DNA of 64,000 bases from BOG-908 sp964242115 (GTDB lineage Bacteria > Pseudomonadota > Alphaproteobacteria > Acetobacterales > Acetobacteraceae). The notes beneath the pieces are model-generated. The model had not been told where the DNA came from, searched no databases, and worked only from the letters and a program-made list of their open reading frames with translations. The stretch lies in contig CAXSZX010000015.1 in NCBI GenBank assembly GCA_964242115.1, positions 1 to 64,000 of the forward strand, read 5' to 3'. Made by a program: the position numbers and the translations under genes. Below, piece by piece: positions 1 to 8,302 of this stretch (positions within the stretch are counted from its first letter, which is position 1; every line of letters begins with the position of its first letter).

Positions 1-554
1 TTCAGCGCCAGGAAGTCCGCCTTGGCCAGGAACACCTCGCCGCGTATCTCGATCAGCGCCGGTGCCCGGCCGTGCAGCTTCGCCGGCAGCACCTTCATCG
101 TGCGCAAATTGGCGGTGACGTCCTCGCCCTCCGCGCCGTCGCCCCGCGTCGCCCCGCGCACCAGCCGTCCGTCCTGATACGTCAGCGATATCGACAGCCC
201 GTCGATCTTCGGCTCGCCCACCATCGGCAACGCCGCGTCCGTCGGCAGACCGAGGAAACGCCGCACCCGCGCGCAGAACTCCACGAAGTCCGCTTGCCCG
301 AACGCGTTGTTCAGCGACAACATCGGCACCCGATGGTGCACCTTCCCGAACGCACCGGACGGCGCGCTGCCGACGCGACGCGACGGTGAGTCCGCGCGCA
401 CCAGCTCAGGATAAGCGGCTTCCAGCTCGGCGTTGCGGCGGCGCAGCGTGTCGTACTCCGCGTCGGTGATCAGCGGTGCATCTTGCTCGTGATAGGCGCG
501 GTCGTGGCGGGCTAGTTCCTCGGCTAGGAACGCGAGTTCTTCGGCTGGCGTCAT
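1..554 (-). CDS. ligA: NAD-dependent DNA ligase LigA, N-terminal part (cut by window edge)
   Basis: The minus-strand frame opens with ATG at 554 and stays open to base 1, giving about 184 residues. It begins MTPAEELAFLAEELARHDRA and continues with the YHEQDAPLITDAEYD helical region typical of domain Ia of bacterial NAD-dependent ligases, which binds the NMN part of NAD. The adenylation motif KIDG (Lys116, the residue that carries AMP) and the following RGDGAEGEDVT segment are present, so the fragment is intact as far as it goes. The enzyme seals nicks during replication and repair. The start codon lies 1 bp from repeat copy 1, whose X arm places a GAAGG sequence 9 nt upstream that could act as the ribosome binding site. 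The C-terminal OB, zinc-finger, HhH and BRCT domains lie outside the window. Confidence 0.93.
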   Translation of the reverse strand, partial: MTPAEELAFLAEELARHDRAYHEQDAPLITDAEYDTLRRRNAELEAAYPELVRADSPSRRVGSAPSGAFGKVHHRVPMLSLNNAFGQADFVEFCARVRRFLGLPTDAALPMVGEPKIDGLSISLTYQDGRLVRGATRGDGAEGEDVTANLRTMKVLPAKLHGRAPALIEIRGEVFLAKADFLAL

Positions 555-555
555 C

Positions 556-687
556 AAGCAAGGCCTTCTTTTTCTGAAGAAAAAGAAGCAAAAAGACTTT
601 TGACTCCGCTGTCGCGGACTCTCCCGCGAGCGCGCGACAGCGAAAGCAAAAGTTTTTTGGTTCTTTTTTTCAAAAAAGAACGCTTAC
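556..687 (+). repeat. Intergenic palindromic element, copy 1 (complete, X-Y)
   Basis: The X arm hairpin (CCTTCTTTTTC... AAAAAGAAG) is followed by a core whose ends CTCCGCTGTCGCG and CGCGCGACAGCG pair, and by the Y arm (GGTTCTTTTTTTC...AAAAAGAA). It fills the whole gap between the ligA start codon and the recN stop codon. Confidence 0.9.
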
Positions 688-2370
688 CTAAACGTCTAGC
701 AGCGACTGCGCCGCCGCCCGAGCCGCCGCAGTAATCGTCTCACCCGCCAGCATGCGCGCAATCTCCTCCCGCCTCTCCTCCGCTCCCAGCACCTGCACCT
801 GCGTCTCCGTCCGCCCGCCGCTCACCGACTTGCTCACCCGCAAATGCGCAGTCCCGCGCGCGGCCACCTGCGGCGAGTGCGTCACCACCAGCACCTGCAC
901 GCCCTCGGCCACCCGCGCCACCCGTTCCCCCACCGCGGCCGCCGTCGCACCGCCGATGCCGCTGTCCACCTCGTCGAACACCAGCGTCGCCACCGGCGAG
1001 CCGCTCACCAGCACAACCTTCAACGCCAGCATCAGCCGCGACAACTCGCCGCCCGACGCCACGCGCCCCAGCGGCCCTGGCGGCTGGCCGGGGTTGGTGG
1101 CGATCAGGAACCGCACCGTGTCCGCACCGGCCAAACCCCAGGCCTCCTCCTCCAGCCGCGTCACCGCCGCGAAGAAGCGCGCACGTTCCAACCGCAGCGG
1201 CGGCAGCTCCGCGTTGGCGGCCGCCTCCAGACGGCCCGCCGCCTCCGCACGCGCCGCGGACAAGCGCTCGGCCGCGTCGACGTAGCGCGCGCGGGCGGCG
1301 GCAGCGTCGCGCGCCATGCCGGCGATGGCGCCCTCGCCGCTGTCCAGCGCCGCCAGCCGCTCACGAAAACCTTCGAGCAGCCCGGGCAACTCCGAAACAG
1401 GCACGGCATACTTGCGAGCCGCCCCGCGCAACCCGAACAGCCGTTCCTCCGCCTGCTCCAGCGCCCTCGGGTCGGCATCCGCCTCTGCAGCCAACCGGCT
1501 GAGCAGGCTCTCGCCGTCAGCCAGCGCCTCCTCGGCCCGCTCAAGCGCGGCCAACGCGGCCTGCGCCGGGTTCTCCGCGTCCGAACCTGCCGGCAGCAGC
1601 CGCTGCAGCGTGCGGGCGGCCGCGCGCAGGGCGGCAGCCGGGCCGCTGTTCCGCCTGTCGCGCGGCGTCAGCTCGGACAACGCCGCGGCGATCGCCTCGG
1701 CCCGCTTTTCCCCCTGCTGCAGCCGGTGGCGCGTGGCCGCCAGCTCGTCCTCCTCGCCCTCGCGCGGCGCCAGTTTGGCCAGCTCGCCCACCGAGTGGCG
1801 CAGGAAATCCTCCTCCCGCTTGGCGTCCACGATGGCAGCGCGCGCCGCCTCCAGCCGCTCCACCGCCGCCCGCCAGGCGCGGTGCCGGGCCGCCACCTCG
1901 GCGCGCAAATCCGGGCTGATGCCGTATGCGTCCAGCAGCCGCAGGTGGGAGGCGGGGTCGGCCAGGCCCATCTGGTCGTGCTGGCCCTGCACCTCCACCA
2001 GCGTCGCACCCACTCGCTTCAGCGTGGCGGCGCCCACTGGCGCGTCGTTCACCCAGGCGCGCGAACGGCCGTCTTTGCTCACCGCACGGCGCAGCACCAC
2101 GTGGTCGTCTGCCGGCAGGCCCAGCTCCTCCAGCAGCGCGTTCACCGGATGCTGGCCGGGCGGTGCGAACACGGCCGACACGCTGGCTTGCTCGGCGCCG
2201 GCGCGGATCAGGCCGGCATCCGAGCGGGCGCCCAGGGCGAGGCCCAGGCTGTCGAGCAGGATGGACTTGCCGGCGCCGGTCTCGCCGGTCAGCACGGTGA
2301 GGTGCGGGCCGAAGCCCAGGTCGAGGCGTTCGATGAGCACGACGTCGCGGATGGACAGCGAAGTCAGCAT
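688..2370 (-). CDS. recN: DNA repair protein RecN
   Basis: This 560-residue SMC-like ATPase acts in double-strand break repair. The Walker A motif GETGAGKS sits near residue 30. A long Ala/Glu/Arg-rich coiled coil fills the middle, and the C-terminal head carries the ABC signature ASGGELSRLMLALK, Walker B VFDEVDSGIGG and the switch histidine in VVTHSPQVA. The length matches the family (about 550). The ATG at 2370 is preferred over a TTG one codon upstream, because that TTG belongs to repeat copy 2, which abuts the start directly. No clear Shine-Dalgarno sequence is visible, so the leader is supplied by the repeat. recN lies downstream of bamD on the same strand but is separated from it by that element. 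Confidence 0.95.
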   Translation of the reverse strand: MLTSLSIRDVVLIERLDLGFGPHLTVLTGETGAGKSILLDSLGLALGARSDAGLIRAGAEQASVSAVFAPPGQHPVNALLEELGLPADDHVVLRRAVSKDGRSRAWVNDAPVGAATLKRVGATLVEVQGQHDQMGLADPASHLRLLDAYGISPDLRAEVAARHRAWRAAVERLEAARAAIVDAKREEDFLRHSVGELAKLAPREGEEDELAATRHRLQQGEKRAEAIAAALSELTPRDRRNSGPAAALRAAARTLQRLLPAGSDAENPAQAALAALERAEEALADGESLLSRLAAEADADPRALEQAEERLFGLRGAARKYAVPVSELPGLLEGFRERLAALDSGEGAIAGMARDAAAARARYVDAAERLSAARAEAAGRLEAAANAELPPLRLERARFFAAVTRLEEEAWGLAGADTVRFLIATNPGQPPGPLGRVASGGELSRLMLALKVVLVSGSPVATLVFDEVDSGIGGATAAAVGERVARVAEGVQVLVVTHSPQVAARGTAHLRVSKSVSGGRTETQVQVLGAEERREEIARMLAGETITAAARAAAQSLLDV

Positions 2371-2503
2371 CAAGAAAGCGGTTCTTTTTTGAAAAAAAGA
2401 ACCAAAAAACTTTTGTTCTCTGGGGCGCGCACTCTCCGGCGAGCGCGCGACAGCGGAGACAAAAGTTTTTTGCTTCTTTCTTTCAAAAAAGAAGACTCTT
2501 TCT
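2371..2503 (-). repeat. Intergenic palindromic element, copy 2 (complete, Y-X)
   Basis: The Y arm is on the left and the X arm on the right; the core reads CTCTGGGGCGCGC...GCGCGCGACAGCGGAG. The element runs from the base next to the recN ATG to the bamD TAA, with no other spacer. Confidence 0.9.
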
Positions 2504-3372
2504 TAGAAGACCCAGTTGAACGACCGGGTGAAAAACCCGGGCTTGTCCGGCGTGCCGTTCGTCACCTGCGGACCCTGTACCGCGCCCACCTGGATCAGAT
2601 CGTTCCAGCTATTTTCGTACCAGTGGCTGCCCGGATAGTTGTAGGCCAGCACGGACGCCGTCTTCTTCGCCTCGCCCACCAGGCCCAATTTCAGGTAGAT
2701 CTCCGTCAGCCGCGAGAGCGCTTCCGGCGTGTGGTTCGTGGTCTGGAAGTCGTCGATCACGCGCTGGTAGCGGCCGATTGCGGCTGCGTACAGATGCTGC
2801 TTCTCGTAGTAGCGGCCGATATCCATTTCCTTGCCGGCCAGATGGTCACGACACAGGTCGATCTTCAGGCGCGCATCGCGGGCGTAGGCGCTGTCCGGAA
2901 AGCGGTTGACCACTTCCTGCAGCGCGGCCATCGCCTCGGTGGTGCCTTTCTGGTCGCGCGAGATGTCGGCGATCTGCTCGTAGTAGCACAGCGATCGAAG
3001 ATAGTAGACGTAGCCGATGTCCTTGTTGGCCGGGTGCAGTGCGATGAATCGGTCGAGCTGGGAGACGGCTTCGCTGTAGTTGTCGCGCCGATACTCGGTG
3101 TAGCCCTCCATCAGCTGCGCGCTGCTGGCCCAACTGGAATAGGGATAGTTCTGCTGGATAGCGTCGAAATGCTTCACTGCGGTGGAGTAGTTGCCGCGCT
3201 GCAGTGCGTCGATGCCGTTGCTGTAGAGCTGGTCCGGCGGCTCGTCGGCCAGGTTCACCTTCGGCGTGTCGTCCGTCTTGGTGAACGGCAGGATAGAGTT
3301 GATGGTGGCGCACCCGCCGAGCAGCAGGGCGAGGAGCAGGGGCGCTGCGGTGGCGCGTGCGGCGAGGGTCAT
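2503..3372 (-). CDS. bamD: Outer membrane protein assembly factor BamD (lipoprotein)
   Basis: This is a 289-residue lipoprotein: a short hydrophobic signal ends in the lipobox LLGGC with the lipidated Cys at 21. The mature part starts with the unstructured linker INSILPFTKTDDTP and continues with TPR-like helices (DALQRGNYSTAVKHFDAIQQ, YPYSSWASSAQLMEGYTEYR, LDRFIALHPANKDIGYVYYL), which are characteristic of BamD/ComL. It is the essential helper lipoprotein of the BAM complex, which folds beta-barrel proteins into the outer membrane. Family length is about 245-290. ATG at 3372 is the only start that precedes the signal. In many alphaproteobacteria bamD lies just upstream of recN, as here. Confidence 0.95.
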   Translation of the reverse strand: MTLAARATAAPLLLALLLGGCATINSILPFTKTDDTPKVNLADEPPDQLYSNGIDALQRGNYSTAVKHFDAIQQNYPYSSWASSAQLMEGYTEYRRDNYSEAVSQLDRFIALHPANKDIGYVYYLRSLCYYEQIADISRDQKGTTEAMAALQEVVNRFPDSAYARDARLKIDLCRDHLAGKEMDIGRYYEKQHLYAAAIGRYQRVIDDFQTTNHTPEALSRLTEIYLKLGLVGEAKKTASVLAYNYPGSHWYENSWNDLIQVGAVQGPQVTNGTPDKPGFFTRSFNWVF

Positions 3373-3425
3373 GGATTCGTGCTTACACTATCCGCCTGGC
3401 GAAAGGCGAGTAGGCGGACAGGCCG

Positions 3426-3561
3426 AAAGCAAGGCCTGCTTTTTTGAAAGAAGCAGCAAAAAACTCCTGGTCCTGCTGTCGCGGAGTCTCCCTGAGCGTG
3501 TAGTCCAGGGAACAAAAGTTTTTCGGTTCTCTTTTTCAAAAAAGAACCGCTTGCTTGCTTT
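3426..3561 (+). repeat. Intergenic palindromic element, copy 3 (complete, X'-Y)
   Basis: The left arm is an X variant in which the stem end is GCTGC/GCAGC instead of GCTTC/GAAGC, a compensated change. The right arm is Y. The element ends at the stop codon of the RlpA-like gene and lies 53 bp upstream of the bamD start. Confidence 0.88.
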
Positions 3562-4108
3562 AAGCCGGCCCCGGCAGCGCCCCCGCTCCCGCTTTTACAG
3601 TCCCGTCCTTCTGCGGCACTGCCACCGGCGCCACCTCCACCGGTGCCACGCCGTCCTTGCGGGTAAGACCAATCTGCGCCGCGGTGGCGCGCGTCAGGTC
3701 CACCGCCCGCCCGTCCACGTAGGGGCCGTGGTCCTCCACCGTCACAGTGGCGGTACGGCCGGTCTGCAGGTTGGTGACCTTGGCCACGGTGCCCAGCGGC
3801 AGGCTGCGGCTGGCGGCGACCGCGCCTCTGTGCCGGAAGCGGTTGCCGTCCGCCATGCGATGCCCTTCGAAGTGGCCTGCGTAGACGCTGGCACCGCCAA
3901 CCTGCTTGCGCCCGCTCGGGTCTTCTACGACCCGGTGCCCGGGTGGCGGGGCGACGGGCGGCAACTGGGCCGCCGCGGCGGCCTGAGCCTGGGCCTGCGG
4001 CGAGGCGAGGTCCGCGGTCAACGTTGCCGGCGCGCAGCGAGCACCAGCCGAGTATAAGAGAGTGGCGCCAATCAATGCGGCCGCTATAGGGTAACATCGT
4101 GCTGCCAT
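3560..4108 (-). CDS. RlpA-like septal ring / double-psi beta-barrel protein
   Basis: The protein has 182 residues from the ATG at 4108. It opens with a signal peptide (MAARCYPIAAALIGATLLYS) and ends in a double-psi beta-barrel of the RlpA family: GGASVYAGHFEGHRMADG, then LPLGTVAKVTNLQTGRTATV, then VEDHGPYVDGRAVDLTRA. RlpA proteins bind denuded glycan strands and some are lytic transglycosylases; the Asp in VEDHGPY matches the usual catalytic position (RxNDRGP in typical members, here VEDHGP). No lipobox cysteine follows the signal, so it is probably periplasmic rather than a lipoprotein. A TTG start at 4147 would add 13 residues before the signal and is less likely. No SPOR domain is present. 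Confidence 0.85.
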   Translation of the reverse strand: MAARCYPIAAALIGATLLYSAGARCAPATLTADLASPQAQAQAAAAAQLPPVAPPPGHRVVEDPSGRKQVGGASVYAGHFEGHRMADGNRFRHRGAVAASRSLPLGTVAKVTNLQTGRTATVTVEDHGPYVDGRAVDLTRATAAQIGLTRKDGVAPVEVAPVAVPQKDGTVKAGAGALPGPA

Positions 4109-4283
4109 TGCACCTTGCTCCGCTGAGTCGCAGGTCTCACGCGGCAAAAGGTTAAGGGTTCCTCAAACGGCGCTGGAACAACGGTCGATCGGTTCCCGTA
4201 AAAATTGTATGCAGTGCCTCAACCGTCCGCGAGGCTGGTCAGACGGCTACGCGCTAGACCAAGCGTGGGACCCACCCTGGCGG

Positions 4284-5804
4284 TCAGTCGCGCGCAAGAC
4301 CGACCCCGGTGGTCAGCCGCTCGAGCACGCCGCTTTCCACCAGGCCAGCGGCTTCGGCCAGGTCGGGGGCGATGAAGCGGTCCTCGGCGTAGGGCGCCAC
4401 GCGGGCGCGGATGTCGGCGATGGCCGCCGCTAACGGGGCGGAGCTGCGGTGCGGCGTGTGGAAACCGATGCCCTGTGCCGCCGCCAGCAGCTCTATGCCG
4501 ACGATACCGGCCGTGTTGTCGCACATCTCGCCCAGGCGGCGTGCGGCGAAAGTGGCCATGGAGACGTGGTCCTCCTGGTTGGCCGAGGTGGGCAGGCTGT
4601 CCACGCTGGCCGGGTGAGCGAGCGACTTGTTCTCGCTGGCCAGCGCGGCCGCTGTCACCTGAGCCATCATGAAGCCGGAGTTGATGCCCGGGTCGGTGAC
4701 CAGGAAGGCGGGCAGGCGGCTCATCACCGGGTCGGTGAGCAGCGAGATGCGGCGTTCGGACAGCGCGCCGACCTCGGCGATGGCGATTGCCAACACGTCG
4801 GCGGCGATGGCGACCGGCTCGGCGTGGAAGTTGCCGCCGGAGAGGACCTCGTCGTGCTCGGCGAACACCAGCGGGTTGTCGGAGGCAGCGTTGGCCTCGG
4901 TGACGAGCACGGAGGCCGCGTGGCGCATGGTGTCCAGGCAGGCGCCCATCACCTGCGGCTGGCAGCGTAGGCTGTAGGGGTCCTGAACGCGGCCGCAATC
5001 GAGGTGGGAGTGGCGTATCTCGCTGCCCGCCAGCAACGCGCGCATGCAGGCAGCCACGGCGATCTGCCCTGGCTGGCCGCGGGCGGCGTGGATGCGCGAG
5101 TCGAACGGCGTGTCGCTACCCTTCGCCGCGTCCACCGACAACGCACCGGCAACCAACGCGGCGGCGAAGATCCGCTCGGCACGGAACAGCGCGTGCAGCG
5201 CCAGCGCGGTGGAAGCCTGCGTGCCGTTCAGCAGCGCCAACCCCTCCTTCGGGCCGAGCACGAGGGGCGAGAGCCCAGCCCGCTGCAGCGCCGCGTCTGC
5301 GGTCATCCGCACGCCGCCGGCATCCACGTCACCCACGCCGATCAGCGCGGCCGACAGGTGCGCCAGCGGCGCCAGGTCGCCTGACGCGCCGACCGACCCC
5401 TTTTCCGGCACGCAGGGCACGATGTCCGCGCGCAGGAACGCCAGGATCTGCTCGATCACCGCCGGCCGCACGCCGGAGTAGCCGCGCGCCAGGCCAACCA
5501 CCTTCAACGCCATGATCAGCCGCACGATGGCGGGCGGCATCAGCCTGCCCATGCCGGCACTGTGCGAGAGCACCAGGCGGCGCTGCAGCTCGGCCAGTTT
5601 GCCAACCGGGATCGAGGTCTGCGCCAGCAGGCCGAAACCGGTGTTGATGCCGTAGACGGTGCGGCCGGATGTGACGATGCCTGCGACGGTGGCTGCCGAA
5701 GCCTCGATGGCCGGCAGGCAGGCGGGGTCTAGCGAAACGTCCTCGCCAGCGGTGAGACGGCGCAGCGCGTCGAGGCCGAGCGTGTGGCCGATGACGATGG
5801 TCAC
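4284..5804 (-). CDS. hutH: Histidine ammonia-lyase HutH
   Basis: HutH deaminates L-histidine to trans-urocanate, the first step of histidine utilisation. The 506-residue product has the family length. It carries the cofactor-forming tripeptide Ala140-Ser141-Gly142 in GSVGASGDLAPL, which cyclises to MIO, plus YGINTGFG near residue 51 and the C-terminal block QEDHVSMATFAARR. I chose the GTG at 5804, since MTIVIGHTLG is the usual N-terminus and GAGAGG lies 4 bp upstream. The frame stays open to a TTG at 5861 only because it runs into repeat copy 4. hutU follows upstream on the same strand; a repeat separates the two. Confidence 0.96.
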   Translation of the reverse strand: MTIVIGHTLGLDALRRLTAGEDVSLDPACLPAIEASAATVAGIVTSGRTVYGINTGFGLLAQTSIPVGKLAELQRRLVLSHSAGMGRLMPPAIVRLIMALKVVGLARGYSGVRPAVIEQILAFLRADIVPCVPEKGSVGASGDLAPLAHLSAALIGVGDVDAGGVRMTADAALQRAGLSPLVLGPKEGLALLNGTQASTALALHALFRAERIFAAALVAGALSVDAAKGSDTPFDSRIHAARGQPGQIAVAACMRALLAGSEIRHSHLDCGRVQDPYSLRCQPQVMGACLDTMRHAASVLVTEANAASDNPLVFAEHDEVLSGGNFHAEPVAIAADVLAIAIAEVGALSERRISLLTDPVMSRLPAFLVTDPGINSGFMMAQVTAAALASENKSLAHPASVDSLPTSANQEDHVSMATFAARRLGEMCDNTAGIVGIELLAAAQGIGFHTPHRSSAPLAAAIADIRARVAPYAEDRFIAPDLAEAAGLVESGVLERLTTGVGLARD

Positions 5805-5852
5805 TGGGCCTCTCGCCGGCTTGAGAGCGACTCTCGCGCGGCTGCAAGCAGG

Positions 5853-6001
5853 GCAAGGCAAGCGGTTCTTTTTTGAGAAAAAGAACCAAAAAACTTTTGG
5901 TCTCTTCGGGTGCGTTTTGTGGACGCGTGTCGTTCAGCCCTCCGCGACCGCGCTCGCAAAAGCTTTTTGCTTCTTTTTCTCGAAAAAGAAGGCCTTGCTT
6001 T
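5853..6001 (-). repeat. Intergenic palindromic element, copy 4 (complete, Y-X)
   Basis: The Y arm is on the left and the X arm on the right. The core is of the third type, containing GGGTGCG and a GAAACG/GTTTCA-like inner palindrome (here TGTGGACGCGTG). It lies between hutH and hutU. Confidence 0.88.
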
Positions 6002-6087
6002 CTGCACTGACGCAATAACCCTCGGTTCGTCTGGTATCGGACGGCCTCTAAGCCAATTGCGATGCGTGTCGAGCGCTCCTTTGCCAG

Positions 6088-7752
6088 TCATGGCGCGGCA
6101 TCCAGCATCGGCAGGTTGAGCCCATGCTGGCGAGCGCAATCAACAGCCTCCGGGTAGCCGGCGTCGGCGTGGCGCATCACGCCGCTGGCCGGGTCGTTCC
6201 ACAGCACGCGCTCGAGGCGGCGGTCGGCGTCCGCCGTGCCGTCGCAGACGATCACCATGCCGGCGTGCTGCGAATACCCCATGCCGACGCCGCCGCCGTG
6301 GTGCAGCGAAACCCAGGTGGCACCGCTCGCCGTGTTGAGCAGCGCGTTGAGCAGCGGCCAGTCGGAAACCGCGTCCGAGCCGTCGCGCATGGCTTCGGTT
6401 TCACGGTTGGGGCTGGCGACCGAGCCGCTGTCGAGGTGGTCGCGGCCGATGACGATGGGGGCGCGCACGCGGCCGCTGCGCACCAGCTCGTTGAAGGCGA
6501 GGCCGACGCGGTGGCGGTCGCCCAGGCCCAGCCAGCAGATACGTGCGGGCAGGCCCTGGAAGCGGATGCGGGCGCCTGCATGGGCGAGCCAGGTGTGCAG
6601 ATGGGTGTCGTGCGGCATCAGGGCGGCCACTGTCTCGTCGGTGACGCGGATGTCGTCGGGGTCGCCGGAGAGCGCCACCCAGCGGAACGGGCCTTTGCCG
6701 AGACAGAACAGCGGGCGGATGTAGGCGGGCACGAAGCCGGGGAAGTCGAACGCGTCGGCCAGGCCTTCGTCTTTGGCGACCTGTCGGATGTTGTTGCCGT
6801 AGTCGACGGTGGGGATGCCTGCACGGTGAAAGCCGAGCATGGCTTCGACGTGGGTGCGCATCGAGGCTTTCGCGGCCTTTGCAACGCCGGCGGGGTCGGT
6901 GCTGCGGCGCTGCTCCCACTCGGCCACCGTCCAGCCGGCGGGCAGGTAGCCGTTGGCGGGGTCGTGCGCGCTGGTCTGGTCGGTGACGACATCCGGGCGG
7001 ATACCGCGGCGCAGGATTTCCGGAAACAGCTCGGCGGCGTTGCCCAGCAGGCCGACGGAGCGCGGCGTGCCCGCAATGCGGGCGTCCTCGAGCATGGCGA
7101 GCGCCTGGTCCAGCGTGTCGGCGCGGGTGTCGAGGTAGCCGGTCTCGATGCGTTTCTCGATCCGGCTGTCCTGCGCCTCGACCGCCAGCATCGAGGCGCC
7201 GGCGAGCGTGGCCGCCAACGGCTGGGCGCCGCCCATGCCGCCGAGGCCCGCGGTGAGGATCCAGCGGCCGGCGAGCGAGCCGCCGAAATGCTGGCGGCCG
7301 ATCTCGACGAAGGTCTCGTAGGTGCCCTGCACGATGCCCTGGCTGCCGATGTAGATCCAGGAGCCGGCGGTCATCTGGCCGTACATCATCAGGCCGAGGC
7401 GATCGAGTGCGGAGAAGTGTTCCCAGGTGGCCCAGTGCGGCACCAGGTTGGAGTTGGCGATCAGCACGCGCGGCGCGTCCGCGTGCGTGCGGAAGATGCC
7501 GGCGGGTTTGCCTGATTGCACCAGCAAGGTTTCGTCCGCGCCGAGCGTGGTGAGCGACGCGAGGATGGCGTCAAAGCACGGCCAGTTGCGCGCGGCTTTG
7601 CCGATGCCGCCGTAGACGACGAGGTCTTCCGGGCGTTCGGCGACGTCGGGGTCGAGGTTGTTCATCAGCATGCGCAGCGGCGCTTCGGTCTGCCAGGATC
7701 GCGCGGTGAGCGTGGTGCCGGTGGCGGCGCGGATGACGCGGGTGTTCTTCAA
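6088..7752 (-). CDS. hutU: Urocanate hydratase HutU
   Basis: HutU converts urocanate to 4-imidazolone-5-propanoate using a tightly bound NAD. From the TTG at 7752 the product has 554 residues, the standard size. It begins LKNTRVIRAATGTTLTARSW and carries EAPLRMLMNNLDPDVAE, the glycine-rich NAD segment ILTAGLGGMGGAQPLA and the catalytic-region signature FQGLPARICWLGLG. GGAG seven bases upstream of the TTG supports this start; the upstream GTG at 7869 lies in non-conserved sequence. Together with hutH, hutF and hutI it makes a histidine catabolic set. Confidence 0.95.
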   Translation of the reverse strand: MKNTRVIRAATGTTLTARSWQTEAPLRMLMNNLDPDVAERPEDLVVYGGIGKAARNWPCFDAILASLTTLGADETLLVQSGKPAGIFRTHADAPRVLIANSNLVPHWATWEHFSALDRLGLMMYGQMTAGSWIYIGSQGIVQGTYETFVEIGRQHFGGSLAGRWILTAGLGGMGGAQPLAATLAGASMLAVEAQDSRIEKRIETGYLDTRADTLDQALAMLEDARIAGTPRSVGLLGNAAELFPEILRRGIRPDVVTDQTSAHDPANGYLPAGWTVAEWEQRRSTDPAGVAKAAKASMRTHVEAMLGFHRAGIPTVDYGNNIRQVAKDEGLADAFDFPGFVPAYIRPLFCLGKGPFRWVALSGDPDDIRVTDETVAALMPHDTHLHTWLAHAGARIRFQGLPARICWLGLGDRHRVGLAFNELVRSGRVRAPIVIGRDHLDSGSVASPNRETEAMRDGSDAVSDWPLLNALLNTASGATWVSLHHGGGVGMGYSQHAGMVIVCDGTADADRRLERVLWNDPASGVMRHADAGYPEAVDCARQHGLNLPMLDAAP

Positions 7753-7847
7753 GGGCGGGCTCCGGCTGGGCGTTTTGTCGTTGCTGGACCTGGTTGAGCT
7801 GCGCGCTAGCTGGGTGAGTGTGTGCTGTGGAAACAAAGCGGAGAGTA

Positions 7848-7912
7848 ACCACGAAGGCACGAAGGACACGAAGAAGACAGGGAATTTACCACCAAGGTCA
7901 CCAAGAGGCTTC
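7848..7912 (+). repeat. CACGAAGG-type repeat, left copy
   Basis: The sequence ACCACGAAGGCACGAAGG is followed by ACACGAAGAAGACAGGG and TTTACCACCAAGG. Translated, it gives the NHEGTKDTK string that I recall from spurious small ORFs in many unrelated bacterial genomes (memory, not checked). It is inverted relative to the copy at 8165-8215. Confidence 0.6.
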
Positions 7913-7966
7913 CTCCATCATATACCAGCAGTCCGAAACAATGACTCCTGCGATGGCCGGCGACGA

Positions 7967-8091
7967 GAAAGCAAGGCTTTCTTTTTCGACAAGAAGCAAG
8001 AAGCTTTCTCTCTGCATTCGCGGACTCTGCCGCAGCATATTCCCAAGAAAACAAAAGTTTTTAGTCTGTTGGTGGAAAAGACCTGCTTCCC
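7967..8091 (+). repeat. Intergenic palindromic element, copy 5 (degenerate)
   Basis: The left X-like arm GCAAGGCTTTCTTTTTCGAC and the internal ATTCGCGGACTCTGCCGCAG and CAAAAGTTTTTAGTCT match the family, but both stems carry many mismatches. It sits inside the pair of CACGAAG inverted repeats. Confidence 0.6.
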
Positions 8092-8164
8092 TCAGGTGCA
8101 ACGGTCTATGTATCGGGCAGCGGGTATGAGACTCAGGCGGCCAGAAAAAACAAAATTCCTTCTT

Positions 8165-8215
8165 GATGCTTTTGGTGGTGAATCTCCTTTCCTCTTCGCG
8201 TTCTTCGTGCCTGAA
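8165..8215 (-). repeat. CACGAAGG-type repeat, right inverted copy
   Basis: Read on the minus strand, GGCACGAAGAACGCGAAGAG followed by GAAAGGAGATTCACCACCAA matches the left copy at about 7862-7905 (GACACGAAGAAGAC ... TTTACCACCAA). The two copies form an imperfect inverted repeat spanning about 350 bp. Confidence 0.55.
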
Positions 8216-8302
8216 CCTTATTCCGCCCCACAGCATGAAATTCTCGGCGTCTACCCTGACGCCACAAACGCCAAGACAGCAGAAAACACCATCACTCCGC
8301 TT

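Larger units (their letters stand above)
7753..8302. other. Gene-free stretch with nested inverted repeats
   Basis: These 550 bases between hutU and hutF hold no convincing gene. They contain a GAAGG/ACACGAAG-rich sequence near 7848-7910, its inverted counterpart near 8165-8215, and a degenerate copy of the intergenic palindromic element between them. Base composition is clearly lower in GC than the flanking genes. Confidence 0.6.

Noticed and set aside
844..3447. An 867-codon open frame on the plus strand across recN and bamD
   Set aside because: It is antisense to two well-identified genes and contains translated repeat elements (KKRTKKLLFS). High GC gives long shadow frames.
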